A stretch of 51,152 nucleotides of DNA from Streptomyces altiplanensis (GCA_003719395.1 RHMC01000035.1:1-51152); one strand, 5' to 3'; shown: positions 31,099 through 40,960, counted from the stretch's first letter. Translations and numbers: made by a program. Notes: a model not told the origin generated them from the sequence alone.

Positions 31099-33618
31099 AT
31101 GTCGCGGAAGTACACCCGGAGGTCGGTCCTCGCCACAGCGGCCGGGCTGACCGCAGTTCCGGCCTCGGCCGCGACCGGCAAGGCCGCGTCCGCCGCTCCC
31201 GCGGGCAGTGGCGGACCGGCCGCCGAGGGGCCCGGGCCCGGCTCCGCCCCCACCCTCCTCTGGTACGACGAGCCCGCCACCAGCTGGGAGCGCGAAGCGC
31301 TGCCCATCGGCAACGGCGCCCTGGGCGCCAAGGTCTTCGGCGGTGTGGCACGGGAGCAGTTGCAGCTCAACGAGAAGTCCCTGTGGACCGGCGGTCCCGG
31401 CAGCGCGGAGGGCTACGACCACGGCGACTGGCCGAAGCCGCGGCCCGGGGCCGTCGCCGGCGTGCAGAGGGCCATCGACGAGAAGGGGGCGATGGACCCC
31501 GACGAGGTGTCCCGGCGGCTCGGCAATCCGGCGTACGCGACCGTCGGCAGGATCCCCGGCTTCGGCAACTACCAGAACTTCGGCGACCTCTTCCTCGACT
31601 TCCCCGGCGCGCCCGGCGCTCCGGCCCCGCCCACCGGCTACCGCCGCAGCCTCGACATCGCCGACGCCGTCGCCACCGTCTCGTACGGCGACGGGGAGAC
31701 CCGCTTCACCCGCGAGTACTTCGCCAGCCGCCCCGGCGGCGTCGTCGCCGGGCGGATCTCCGCCGACCGGCCCGGAAAGGTCTCCTTCACGCTGAGTTTC
31801 AGGAGCGCGCAGGACCGGACCTCGGTGACGGCGAAGGACGGCCGGCTGCTCGTCCGTGGCGCGCTCGCCGACAACGGGCTGACGTACGAGGGACAGGTGC
31901 AGGTCCTCACCGCCGGCGGGAAGCGGACCGACGGCGACGACGGGCGGATCACCGTCACCGGCGCGGACAGTGCCACGTTCGTGTTCTGCGCCGGTACGGA
32001 CTACGCCGCCACCCGTCCCGACTACCGGGGCGAGGACCCGCACGCCCGCGTCTCGGCCACCGTCGACCGGGCCGCGGAGCGGACGTACGACGAGCTGCGG
32101 CGGGCCCATGTGGCCGACCACCGGGCGCTGTTCGACCGGGTGCGGCTGGACATCGGGCAGCGCGCGACCCCCGACGTGCCGACCGACGAGCTGCTCGGCT
32201 CCTACACGGGCGGCGAGGCGTCACCCGCCGACCGCGCGCTGGAAGCGCTCTTCTTCGCGTACGGGCGGTACCTGCTCATCGCGTCCTCGCGGCCCGGATC
32301 GCTCCCCGCCAACCTCCAGGGCGTGTGGAACGACTCCAACACGCCGCCCTGGAACGCGGACTACCACACCAACATCAACATCCAGATGAACTACTGGCCG
32401 GCCGAACCGGCGAACCTCACGGAGACCGCCCGGCCGTACCACGAGTTCATCGACGGCCTGCGGGCGCCGGGACGCAGGACCGCCCGGACGATGTTCGGCA
32501 CGGAAGGCTGGGTGGTGCACCAGAACACCAACCCGTTCGGCCACACCGGCGTGCACGACTGGCCCACCTCCTTCTGGATGCCGGAGGCCAACGGCTGGCT
32601 GGTCCAGCAGCTGTACGAGCACTACCTCTTCGGCCGGGACGAGGACTTCCTGCGGGAGACGGCCTATCCCGCGATGAAGGAAGCGGCCCGGTTCTGGCTG
32701 GCGAACCTGCACACCGACCCGCGCGACGGCAAGCTGGTCGTGTCGCCCGGTTACTCGCCCGAGCACGGCGACTTCACGGCCGGGGCCTCCATCTCCCAGC
32801 AGATCGTGCACGACCTGCTCACGAACACCGCCGAGGCGAGCGAAGTCCTGGGCGTCGACGCCGGGTTCCGCGCGGAGGTCACGGACGCGCTCGACGCCCT
32901 CGACCCCGGACTGCGCATCGGCTCGTGGGGTCAGCTCCAGGAGTGGAAGGCCGACCTCGACAGCCGCACCAGCACCCACCGGCACGTCTCGCACCTCTTC
33001 GCGCTGCACCCGGGGCGTCAGATCGAGGCCGGTTCGGCGTACGCCGACGCGGCGCGCGTCTCGCTCACGGCGCGCGGGGACGGCGGCACCGGCTGGTCGA
33101 AGGCATGGAAGATCAACTTCTGGGCGCGGCTGCGCGACGGCGACCACGCCGCCAGGATGCTCGCCGAACAGCTGAAGTCCTCCACCCTGCCGAACCTCTG
33201 GGACACCCACCCGCCGTTCCAGATCGACGGCAACTTCGGGGCCACGTCCGGCATCGTGGAGATGCTGCTCCAGAGCCACGGGCGCGACGCGGACGCAGGC
33301 GCTGTCATCGACGTGCTGCCCGAGCTGCCTCCGCCTGGGCCGCCCGCGGGTCGTACGACGGCCTGCGCGCCCCGCGGCGACTTCACCGTCGGCGTGGACT
33401 GGCGGCGGGGTGAGGCCACGGAGATCCGGATCACCTCGGGCAGCGGGGTGACCGCGAAGCTGCGCGGTCCGTTCTTCGCGGGCCCGTTCCGTGTCGTACG
33501 GGGGGACGGGAGGCCCGCCGGCCACACGGCGGAGGGCGGGGTGCTGACCCTGCCCACCCGGGCCGGCGAGCACTACCGGATCCTCGCCCGGGCCGCGGTC
33601 GCCCCGCCGGCCGGCTGA
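31099..33618 (+). CDS. Glycoside hydrolase family 95 (putative alpha-L-fucosidase), Tat-exported
   Basis: 839 residues. Twin-arginine signal SRKYTRRSVLATAAGLTAVPASA, so folded secretion is expected. The GH95 domain order is complete: N-terminal beta domain (LWYDEPATSWEREALPIGNG...QLNEKSLWTGGPGS), then an (alpha/alpha)6 barrel with NIQMNYWPAEPANL, VVHQNTNPFG, SPEHGDFTAGAS, QEWKADLDSRTSTHRHVSHLFALHPG, GWSKAWKINFWARL and QIDGNFGATSGI. Inverting 1,2-alpha-L-fucosidases of plant xyloglucan or other fucosides are the known members; some act on alpha-L-galactosides. Near 33332 and 33372 two compensating indels scramble about 13 residues. ATG 31099 follows GGAGTGGATC. Confidence 0.88.
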   Translation: MSRKYTRRSVLATAAGLTAVPASAATGKAASAAPAGSGGPAAEGPGPGSAPTLLWYDEPATSWEREALPIGNGALGAKVFGGVAREQLQLNEKSLWTGGPGSAEGYDHGDWPKPRPGAVAGVQRAIDEKGAMDPDEVSRRLGNPAYATVGRIPGFGNYQNFGDLFLDFPGAPGAPAPPTGYRRSLDIADAVATVSYGDGETRFTREYFASRPGGVVAGRISADRPGKVSFTLSFRSAQDRTSVTAKDGRLLVRGALADNGLTYEGQVQVLTAGGKRTDGDDGRITVTGADSATFVFCAGTDYAATRPDYRGEDPHARVSATVDRAAERTYDELRRAHVADHRALFDRVRLDIGQRATPDVPTDELLGSYTGGEASPADRALEALFFAYGRYLLIASSRPGSLPANLQGVWNDSNTPPWNADYHTNINIQMNYWPAEPANLTETARPYHEFIDGLRAPGRRTARTMFGTEGWVVHQNTNPFGHTGVHDWPTSFWMPEANGWLVQQLYEHYLFGRDEDFLRETAYPAMKEAARFWLANLHTDPRDGKLVVSPGYSPEHGDFTAGASISQQIVHDLLTNTAEASEVLGVDAGFRAEVTDALDALDPGLRIGSWGQLQEWKADLDSRTSTHRHVSHLFALHPGRQIEAGSAYADAARVSLTARGDGGTGWSKAWKINFWARLRDGDHAARMLAEQLKSSTLPNLWDTHPPFQIDGNFGATSGIVEMLLQSHGRDADAGAVIDVLPELPPPGPPAGRTTACAPRGDFTVGVDWRRGEATEIRITSGSGVTAKLRGPFFAGPFRVVRGDGRPAGHTAEGGVLTLPTRAGEHYRILARAAVAPPAG

Positions 33619-33624
33619 CGGGGG

Positions 33625-35061
33625 TCATCCCGCCCGGACCGGCTCCGTTCCCGTCTCCGCTCCCGGCTCCGGCTCCGGCGGTACGGGAGTCCGGTCCGGG
33701 ACGTGGGACGTGTCGCGCCGCGCCAGCAGCCAGTACAGCAGCGCCGGTACGGCCAGGCCCACCACCCAGGAGATGTCCGCGCCGCCCAGCGGGGCGACCA
33801 GCGGGCCGGTGTAGAAGTGCGTGACCAGGAAGGGGAGCTGGACGAGGATGCCCACGCCGTACACCGTCAGGGCGTCCCAGCGCCACGCGCCGTAGCGGCC
33901 GGCCGGGTCGGACAGGGCCGGGATGTCGTAGCGCTCGCGCGAGATCAGGTAGTAGTCGACCAGGTTGATCGCCGACCACGGGGTGAAGAACGTCAGCAGG
34001 AAGAGCAGGAAGTCCTTGAACGACGTCAGGAAGGAGTCCTTGCCGAGGAGCGCCACCGCCGTGCCCGCCACCATGATCGCGGCGATGTAGAGGGCCCGGC
34101 CGCGCGGCGAGAGCGTCTTCTGGCCCCGGAAGCCGCTGATGCCGGTCACCATCGACATGAAGCCGCCGTACGTGTTGAGCACGTTGATGGTCAGCTTGCC
34201 GAGCGCGATCACGAAGTAGAGGAACGAGGCGACCAGGCCGGTGCCGCCGAGCGCCACGACGTAACTCACCTGGCCCGCCAGGAACGCGTCCCCCGCCGTC
34301 GCCGCGACCAGCACGCCGAACGTCATCGACCACTGCGACCCCAGCGCCGACCCGCCGAGCGTCCACCAGAAGGTGGCCCGGCCGCTCGTCGTGCGCGGGA
34401 GGTAGCGGGAGTAGTCGGCCACGTACGGGCCGAACGCCAGCTGCCAGGACGCGGAGAGGGAGATCGCCAGCAGGAACACGGGGAGGTCGAACGCGGCACG
34501 CTCCGACAGCACCGCGCCCAGGTCCACACGTTCCAGCAGGCGCACGCCCAGGTACACGAACGCCACCGCGCAGACGACGCTCGCCACCCGGCCCAGGGCG
34601 TGGATGACGCGGTAGCCGACGGCCGCCGTCACGGCGGTGGCGGCCGCGAAGATCACGATGCCCGTCGTGTCGCCGAGGCGGGTCAGCTCACCGACCGCCT
34701 GGCCCGCCAGGACGCTGCCGCTGGCGAAGAAGCCGACGTACATGACGACGACCAGGAGGAGCGGGACCACCGCGCCCCTGACGCCGAACTGGGCGCGGGA
34801 CTGGATCATCTGGGGCAGGCCGAGCTTCGGGCCCTGCGCCGAGTGCAGGGCCATCACCGCGCCGCCGAGCAGGTTGCCGGCCAGCAGGCCGACGACCGAC
34901 CAGAGGGCGCCGCCGCCGAAGACGACCGCGAGCGCGGTGACGACGGCGGTGATCTGGAGGTTCGCGCCCAGCCACAGGGTGAACTGGGAGAAGGCGGTGC
35001 CGTGCCGTTCGCTGTCCGGTACGACGTCGATCGAGCGGCGCTCGACCAGGGACTCGGCCAT
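33625..35061 (-). CDS. NCS1-family cytosine/purine/hydantoin-type permease
   Basis: 478 residues with about 12 transmembrane helices. Typical NCS1 features are the N-terminal ERRSIDVVPDSERHGTAFSQFTLWLGANLQI, the GPKLGLPQMIQSRAQFGVRGA, and VADYSRYLPRTT motifs, and the FFTPWSAINLVDYYLI segment. Substrates in this family are nucleobases, hydantoins, allantoin, thiamine or related compounds; the substrate here is not determined. It follows the OpuC-type binding protein gene by 13 bases on the same strand, so the two import systems may be co-transcribed. ATG 35061, intact frame. Confidence 0.87.
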   Translation of the reverse strand: MAESLVERRSIDVVPDSERHGTAFSQFTLWLGANLQITAVVTALAVVFGGGALWSVVGLLAGNLLGGAVMALHSAQGPKLGLPQMIQSRAQFGVRGAVVPLLLVVVMYVGFFASGSVLAGQAVGELTRLGDTTGIVIFAAATAVTAAVGYRVIHALGRVASVVCAVAFVYLGVRLLERVDLGAVLSERAAFDLPVFLLAISLSASWQLAFGPYVADYSRYLPRTTSGRATFWWTLGGSALGSQWSMTFGVLVAATAGDAFLAGQVSYVVALGGTGLVASFLYFVIALGKLTINVLNTYGGFMSMVTGISGFRGQKTLSPRGRALYIAAIMVAGTAVALLGKDSFLTSFKDFLLFLLTFFTPWSAINLVDYYLISRERYDIPALSDPAGRYGAWRWDALTVYGVGILVQLPFLVTHFYTGPLVAPLGGADISWVVGLAVPALLYWLLARRDTSHVPDRTPVPPEPEPGAETGTEPVRAG

Positions 35062-35074
35062 CGTGGGGAGCTCC

Positions 35075-36015
35075 TTACTTCGTGAGGTGGTGGGCGGCCG
35101 CCCAGGCGTTCGCGACGTCCTCCGGGTCCTTCTTGTCCTTGTCGACCTGGCGGTTGAGCTCCGTCAGGTCCTCGGTCGTCAGCGCGTTGCCGAGACGGGC
35201 CAGTGCCCTGCGTACGGCCGAGTCCGCCTTGCGGTCGGCGATCAGCGGCACGACGTGCTGGCCGGGGATGAGGTTCTTGGGGTCGGTGAGGACGACCCAG
35301 CCCTCGGCGAGGATGTCGGTGTCGGTGGTGAAGAGGTTCGCCACGTCCACGTCGCCCTTCCTGAGCGCGCCCTTGACCAGCGGGCCCGAGGAGTCCAGGG
35401 ACTTGAACTCCTTGAACTCCACGCCGTATTCGTCCTTCAGGCCGACGGCCCCGACCGTGCGCTTCTTCACCTCGGGGGCCGCGCCGATGACGAGCTTCCC
35501 GTTGTGCCGGGCCAGGTCGGCGAGGGACTTCAGGCCGTACTTCCGGGCGGTCTCGCGGGTGACGGCGAAGGCGTCGGAGTCCTCCGCCTTGCCGTAGGGG
35601 AGGATCTGGAGGCCCTTGGGGAGCGCGACGGCGAGGGCGTTCTGCATCTCGCCCTCCTCCGTCGCCTTCGCCTTCGGGTCGAGGTAGTGCAGGAGTGCGC
35701 CCTGGTACTCGGGGAGCAGGTCGATGTCGACGCCCCTGAGGGCGGGGACGAGGATCTCGCGGGTGCCGAGGTTGGGGCGGACCGTGGTCCTGATGCCGGC
35801 GGCGCCGAGCACGGCGGCGTACAGGTGACCGAGGATCTGGTTCTCGGTGAAGTTGGCGGTGCCGATGGTGATGCCGTCGGCACTGGAGCCGCCTCCGGTA
35901 CCGGCGCCGGCGCCGCCCTCGCCTTCGAGGGAGGTGATGCCTGCGCGCTGCACGCGGCGAGGGCGGGCACGGTGGCGGCGGCGAACAGGCCGCCGAGCAG
36001 GGTCCTGCGGTTCAT
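35075..36015 (-). CDS. OpuC/ProX-type quaternary-amine ABC substrate-binding lipoprotein (frameshifted)
   Basis: About 312 residues. The signal NRRTLLGGLFAAATVPALAAC ends in a lipobox LAAC, so it is membrane-anchored outside the cell. The mature domain (GITIGTANFTENQILGHLYAAVLGAAGIRTTVRPNLGTREILVPALRGVDIDLLPEYQGALL) is the OpuAC-type fold that binds glycine betaine, choline, carnitine or similar; HutX-type members bind histidine. One base is lost just after the lipobox, near 35945. It is the terminal component of an ABC operon (ATPase, permease, permease, binding protein). ATG 36015. Confidence 0.85.
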
Positions 36016-36042
36016 GGGGTGGATCTCCTCAGTGGGTGCTGC

Positions 36043-36718
36043 TCAGTGGGCGGTGTCGGAGCGGCGGCGGTGCCGGAAAAGAGCGCGCTGGAGTCCGGCG
36101 AGCGCCAGGTCGAGCACGACGGCGACGACGGCGACCAGCACCGCGCCGCCCAGCACCTGTACGAGGTCGCGCTGGGCGAGGCCGTCGAAGACGTACCGGC
36201 CCAGGCCGCCGAAACTGACGTACGCCGCGATGGTGGCCGTGGCCAGACCTGGATGAGGGCCAGGCGCAGCCCGGTCATGATCAGGGGCAGCCGCGGGGCA
36301 GTTCGACCTGGAGGAGGACCTGGTGGGCGCGCATGCCCTGGCCGCGCGCCGCGTCCTTCACGTCCGGGTCGACGGCGGTCATGCCCGCGTACGTGTTGGT
36401 GACGACGGCGGGCACCGCGAGGGCGACCAGCGCGACGTACACCGGGGTCATGGACAGGCCGCTGGCCAGGAAGACCAGCACGACCAGGCCGACGGTGGGC
36501 AGTGCCCGCCCGAACGAGGACAGGTTGATCGCGAGGAAGGCGCCGCGCCCGGTGTGGCCGATGAGCAGGCCGACGGGGAGGGCGATCGCGGCGGCGACGA
36601 GGGTGGCGATCAGCGAGTACTGGAGATGCTCGGCGAGGCGGTGCGCGATGCCGTCGGGACCCGCCCACTGCTCACCGCTGGTCAGCCAGACGCCGAGGTC
36701 GGAGAGGAGTTCGTACAT
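36043..36718 (-). CDS. OpuC-type ABC transporter permease 2 (frameshifted)
   Basis: About 225 residues, five or six helices. EHLQYSLIATLVAAAIALPVGLLIGHTGRGAFLAINLSSFGRALPTVGLVVLV is the ProW/OpuCB pattern. The EAA motif region is DAARGQGMRAHQVLLQVELP. Downstream, after two frame shifts (about 36290 and 36248), the sequence reads ATIAAYVSFGGLGRYVFDGLAQRD, then a final helix and RHRRRSDTAH. It pairs with the preceding permease to form the membrane channel. The ATG at 36718 shares one base with the previous stop (TGATG). Confidence 0.82.
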
Positions 36719-37377
36719 CAGGCGGGCCCTCGTTTCGCGTGCGGCTGCCGGGTCCAGGGGGTGAGCACGTACTGGACCGCGACCAGCAGCGCGTCCGCGG
36801 CCAGCGCGAGCAGGAGCGTGAGCACGACGCCGGTGATCACGGGGGTGGGGAAGTTGCGCTGGAAGCCGTCGGTGAAGAGCTGGCCGAGTCCGCCGTCTCC
36901 GATGTACGTCGCGACGCTGACGAGGGAGATGGACATTACGGTCGCGATGCGTACGCCCGCCATGATCACCGGGAGCGCGAGCGGCAGCTCGACGGTGAGC
37001 AGGGTGCGCAGGGGACGGGTGCCCATCGCCCTGGACGCCTCGCGGACCTTGACGGGTACGGCGTCCAGGCCCTCGACGGTGTTACGGAGCAGCACGACCA
37101 GGGTGTAGACGGTCAGGCCGACGACGGTCGTGGTGCGGGTGAGGCCGGTCACCGGGAGCAGCAGCACGAAGACCGCGATGGACGGGATCGTGAAGAGGAC
37201 GTTGGACAGGCCGAGGAGCAGCCCGCGCAGGGGCCGGACGCGGTGGGCGACGACGGCCAGGGGCAGCGAGATCAGCAGGCCGAGGGCGACGGCGGTCAGG
37301 GCGGCCTGGAGGTGGGAGACGGTGAGGGCGGCGAGATCGCTCGCGTGGCCGGATATCCACGCCCACTCGACGGTCAT
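36718..37377 (-). CDS. OpuC-type ABC transporter permease 1
   Basis: 219 residues, six predicted helices. The EAA-type loop EASRAMGTRPLRTLLTVELPLALPVIMAGVRIATV and ATYIGDGGLGQLFTDGFQRN are those of OpuCB/YehW-like permeases. ATG 37377 overlaps the stop of the ATPase gene (ATGA), as in a tight operon. It forms a heterodimeric channel with the downstream permease. Intact frame. Confidence 0.88.
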   Translation of the reverse strand: MTVEWAWISGHASDLAALTVSHLQAALTAVALGLLISLPLAVVAHRVRPLRGLLLGLSNVLFTIPSIAVFVLLLPVTGLTRTTTVVGLTVYTLVVLLRNTVEGLDAVPVKVREASRAMGTRPLRTLLTVELPLALPVIMAGVRIATVMSISLVSVATYIGDGGLGQLFTDGFQRNFPTPVITGVVLTLLLALAADALLVAVQYVLTPWTRQPHAKRGPA

Positions 37378-38493
37378 GCGGCACGCCCGGCAGGGGCGGT
37401 GGCGAGGGCGTGGGCCGCGCCCGCCCGGGTGTGGATCTCCTCGCGGGAGGTCACCCCGGTCAGGACGCCGGCCGCGTCCACCCGTGCGACCAGGCCGCTG
37501 GGAGACGCCACCGACACGTTGAGCGCCGACAGGAGGGAGTCCGCGTCGGTCAGCGGCCGCACCGGCACCAGCGGGGCCTCGCCCGCCGTGCCGGTCTTCG
37601 GGGCGGTGGCCGCTTCGAGCCAGCCCAGCGGCCTGCCCTCGGGGGAGGTGACCAGGTGCCATCCGCCGCCCGTGCCGCCCGCGTCGCCCGCCGGCTTCTC
37701 GTCGGCCCGTACGGTCGCGCCCGCCTCTGCGGGACATCGGCCAGGGTGGTCAGCGAGAGCAGCTTCAGGCCGCGCTCGGCGCCGAGGAAGCCGGCGACGA
37801 AGGAATCGGCCGGCCGGGCCAGGAGCTCGGCGGGCGGGGCGCACTGGACGAGGTGGCCGCCGGTGCGGAAGACGGCGATGCGGTCGCCGAGCCGTACCGC
37901 TTCGTCGATGTCGTGCGTGACGAAGACGATGGTCTTGCTCAGCTCCTGCTGGAGGCGGAGCAGCTCGTCCTGGAGCTGCGTGCGCACCACGGGGTCGACC
38001 GCGCCGAACGGCTCGTCCATCAGCAGTACGGGCGGATCCGCCGCCAGCGCCCGCGCGACACCGACGCGCTGCTGCTGGCCGCCGGGAGCTGGTGCGGGTA
38101 GCGCCTGCCGGCGTCGGCGGTGAGGCCGACGGTCTCCAGGAGTTCCGAGGCCCTGGCCCGCGCCTTCTTCCGCCCCCACCCCAGCAGGAGCGGGACGGTG
38201 GCGATGTTGTCGAGGACGGTGCGGTGCGGGAAGAGCCCCGACTGCTGGATGACGTAGCCGATGCCGCGGCGCAGCTCGGCGGCGTCCGCTTCGAGGATGT
38301 CCTGGCCCGCGACCCGGATGGTGCCCGAGGTCGGGTCGACCATGCGGTTGATCATGCGGAGGGTGGTGGTCTTGCCGCATCCGGACGATCCGACCAGCAC
38401 GGTGATGCCGCCTTCCGGCATCTCCAGGGTCAGGTCGTCGACTGCTGTCGTGCCGTTCGCGAAGCGCTTGTGCACTGCGTCAAATGTGATCAT
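37374..38493 (-). CDS. OpuCA-type ABC ATPase with C-terminal CBS-like region (frameshifted)
   Basis: About 373 residues. Walker A is [10 protein letters not shown]-loop [13 protein letters not shown], signature [15 protein letters not shown], Walker [14 protein letters not shown] and H-loop FVTHDIDEA. After the ATPase, [41 protein letters not shown] resembles a CBS-type regulatory tail, used by OpuA/OpuC ATPases to sense ionic strength or nucleotides. Indels near 38090 and 37735. ATG 38493 ([11 protein letters not shown]). Preceded by a candidate leftward promoter; the operon ATPase-permease-permease-binding protein-NCS1 follows. Confidence 0.86.
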
Positions 38494-38528
38494 CGGTCAT
38501 CCCTTGCCGGGGCTGCATATGGTCATGC

Positions 38529-38557
38529 AGAGTTCTGCGTGACTGAATAGATGTCAA
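38529..38557 (-). promoter_or_regulatory. Candidate leftward promoter of the ABC operon
   Basis: On the minus strand TTGACA (38557-38552), a 17-base spacer and AACTCT (38534-38529) fit the vegetative consensus. The spacer contains CTATTCA (38550-38544), also present in the hutU promoter spacer. A GCAGA-gt-TCTGC inverted repeat (38527-38538) overlaps the -10. Confidence 0.6.
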
Positions 38558-38631
38558 TGCTCTGCGGTGAATCGCTGGTGACGGCCGACCGGTGTGCGAG
38601 ACGAGCTGTCCGGAAAAGGAGGGGTTCGCGA

Positions 38632-40098
38632 ATGAAGTCGTCCCACATGGTGGTCGTCCTGGACGGGCAGAGCCTCCTCGTCGCCGACGTCGTGCGCCTC
38701 GCCCACGGCGCGGCGTGCCCGGTACCCGGTACCGAGGCGATGAAGCGCGTCGAGGAGTCCTGGCACGCCGCCCGCGAACTCGCCGCATCGGGCCGCGTCT
38801 ACGGCCGCTCCACCGGAGTCGGCGCCAACCGCTCCGAGGCCGTGCCCACCGGAGCGGCCGCCGACCACGGCCTGCGCCTGCTGCGCAGCCATGCCGGGGC
38901 GATCGGCTCCACGCTGCCCGCCCGCGAGGTCCGCGCCATGCTCGCCCGTCCGCGCCAACCAGCTGCTCGCGGGCGGTGCGGGCCTGCGCCCCACCGTCGT
39001 GAGCGCCCTGTGCGAGGCGCTGGAGTCGGGCGCCCACCCCGTCGTCAACGAGTACGGCTCGGTCGGCACGGGCGACATCGCCGCCCTCGCGCAGGTGGGC
39101 CTCGCCCTCGCCGGCGAGCAGCCCTGGCTCGGCGGTACGCCGCCCGCGGCGCAGCCGCTGGACAACAACGACGCCTCGCGATGATCAGCAGCAACGCGCT
39201 CACCCTCGGCCAGGCCGCGCTCGCTCCCTCGACGCGCTGCGCCGCCTCATAGCCGCCACCCAGGTGGTCGGCGCCCTCTCCCTCCTCGCGGTCGACGGCT
39301 CGTACGAGGCGTACGCCGAGCCGGTGCACGCCGCCCGCCCGCACCCCGGCTCGTACGCCGTCGCCACGCACCATGCGCCGGCTGCTCGGCGCCCCCGAGC
39401 GGCCCACGCCGCCGCTGGGCCGTATCCAGGACCCGTACGGCTTCCGCTGCCTGCCGCAGATCCACGGCCCGGCGCGGGACGCGGCGGATCTGCTGGAGCG
39501 CACCCTGGCCGTCGAGATCAACGCGGCCGCCGAGAACCCGCTGATCTGCCCCGACGACATGGCCGCGTACCACCACGGCGGCTTCTACATGGCCCAACTC
39601 GCCCTGGCGCTCGACCACTTCAGGCTCGCCGTCACCCAGACCGCGCGCCTGTCCACCTCCCGGCTCTCCGCGCTCAACGAGCCCGCCCTCACCCGCCTGC
39701 GCCCCTTCCTCGCCGACGGCGAACCGGCCGGCTCGGGCGTGATGATCCTGGAGTACGCCGCCGGGGCCGCCCTCGGCGACCTGAGCGCCCTCTCCGCCCC
39801 CGCCTCGCTCGGCCACGCCGTGCTCTCCCGGGGCGTCGAGGAGCAGGCCAGTTTCGCCTCGCTCGCCGCCCGCCAGGCGCTGCGCGCGAGTGACGCGTAC
39901 CGTCATGTCGTCGGCTGTGAACTCGTCGCCGCCGTACGGGCGTTGCGCCAGCGCGACCTGCGCCCCGACCCGGCGCTCCCGGTCGGCCGCGCCTTCGCGC
40001 TCGCGGACGCCGCGCTCGACCCCGATCACGCGGACCGCCCGCTCACCGATGATGTGACTGCGGCGGCCGCGCTGCTCGACCAGTTCACGGACCTCTGA
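38632..40098 (+). CDS. Aromatic amino acid ammonia-lyase-like (HAL/PAL/TAL family) protein with atypical MIO triad (frameshifted)
   Basis: About 488 residues of the histidine/phenylalanine ammonia-lyase fold. Seen: VYGRSTGVGANR (active-site Tyr region), LLRSHAGAIG, AVRANQLLAGGAG, NNDALAMISSNALTLG, EPVHAARPHPG, RIQDPYGFRCLPQIHGP and INAAAENPLI. The MIO-forming Ala-Ser-Gly of true lyases (GSVGASGD) is replaced: here GSVGTGD. Four indels are needed (about 38949, 39174, 39223, 39372). ATG 38632 has AGGAGGGG seven bases upstream. It is not the usual Streptomyces hutH, which lies elsewhere. Divergent from an ABC/NCS1 import operon and followed by an RpiR regulator. Substrate unknown; function may not be ammonia elimination. 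Confidence 0.75.
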
Positions 40099-40123
40099 AC
40101 CACCGACCTCCGAGGGGGATGGC

Positions 40124-40960
40124 ATGAGCGACAGCCCTGCCGCACGACTGCAGCAGCTCTTCGACGGGCACCGGCTCACGCCGACCCAGCGGCGTATCGC
40201 GCACTGCATGGTGCGCAAGGCCGCCGACGTGCCGTTCCTGTCGAGCGTCGAGCTCGCCGAACTGGCCGGGGTCAGCCAGCCCTCCGTCACCCGCTTCGCG
40301 GTCGCGCTCGGCTTCGACGGCTATCCGGCGCTGCGCAAGCACCTGCGCGAGGTCGCGCCCGTCGAGTCCTCGCAGGGCGAGGACCACTACAACGAGTACC
40401 AGCAGGCCGTCCAGGCCGAGATCGAGAACCTCCAGCACCTCGCCGGGCTGCTCGCCGACCCCCGCCCCGTCGAGGAGGCGGGCCGGGTCCTCGCCGCCTC
40501 CAGCCCGCTGCCCGTCCTCGGCCTGCGCGCCGCTTCCTCGCAGGCCCGCGGCTTCGCGTACTTCGCCGCGAAGGTCCACCCGGACGTACGGCTGCTCGAC
40601 GAGGGCGGCACGATGCTCGCGGACCGCATCGACGGGGCCCGCCGGCGGGCGCGAGCGCGCTGCTGTGCTTCGCGCTGCCGCGCCATCCGCGCGAGGTCGT
40701 GGAGCTCGCTGGCGTACGCGCGCGAACAGGGCCTGACGGTGGTGACGGTCGCCGACTCCGCCTTCGCGCCCGTGGCCGCCCACAGCGACCTGCTGATCCC
40801 GGCGGCGGTCGGCACGGGCCTCGCCTTCGACACGGCATGCGCGCCGATGCTGCTGGGGCGGGTGCTGCTGGAGGCGATGTGCGACGGCCTGCCGGACGCG
40901 CAGGCGCGGCTGGAGGAGTTCGACGCGAAGGCGGCGGCGCGGGGCCTGTTCGTCGAGTAG
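40124..40960 (+). CDS. MurR/RpiR-family transcriptional regulator
   Basis: 278 residues. The N-terminal HTH_6 domain (RLTPTQRRIAHCMVRKAADVPFLSSVELAELAGVSQPSVTRFAVALGFDGYPALRKHLRE) binds DNA; the C-terminal SIS domain (PLPVLGLRAASSQARGFAYFAAKVH...GLTVVTVADSAFAPVAAHSDLLIPAAV) usually binds a phosphosugar or similar. Two compensating indels (about 40642 and 40711) scramble about 23 residues, which in the other frame read SALLCFALPRHPREVVEL. It is 25 bases after the ammonia-lyase-like gene, so probably in its operon, and is the likely local regulator of that gene and the divergent transporters (inference). Confidence 0.87.
   Translation: MSDSPAARLQQLFDGHRLTPTQRRIAHCMVRKAADVPFLSSVELAELAGVSQPSVTRFAVALGFDGYPALRKHLREVAPVESSQGEDHYNEYQQAVQAEIENLQHLAGLLADPRPVEEAGRVLAASSPLPVLGLRAASSQARGFAYFAAKVHPDVRLLDEGGTMLADRIDGARRRARARCCASRCRAIRARSWSSLAYAREQGLTVVTVADSAFAPVAAHSDLLIPAAVGTGLAFDTACAPMLLGRVLLEAMCDGLPDAQARLEEFDAKAAARGLFVE

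Noticed and set aside
38632..40098. Calling this gene hutH
   Set aside because: The MIO triad is altered and the gene is shorter than HutH; in Streptomyces hutH normally lies elsewhere, so the name would mislead.
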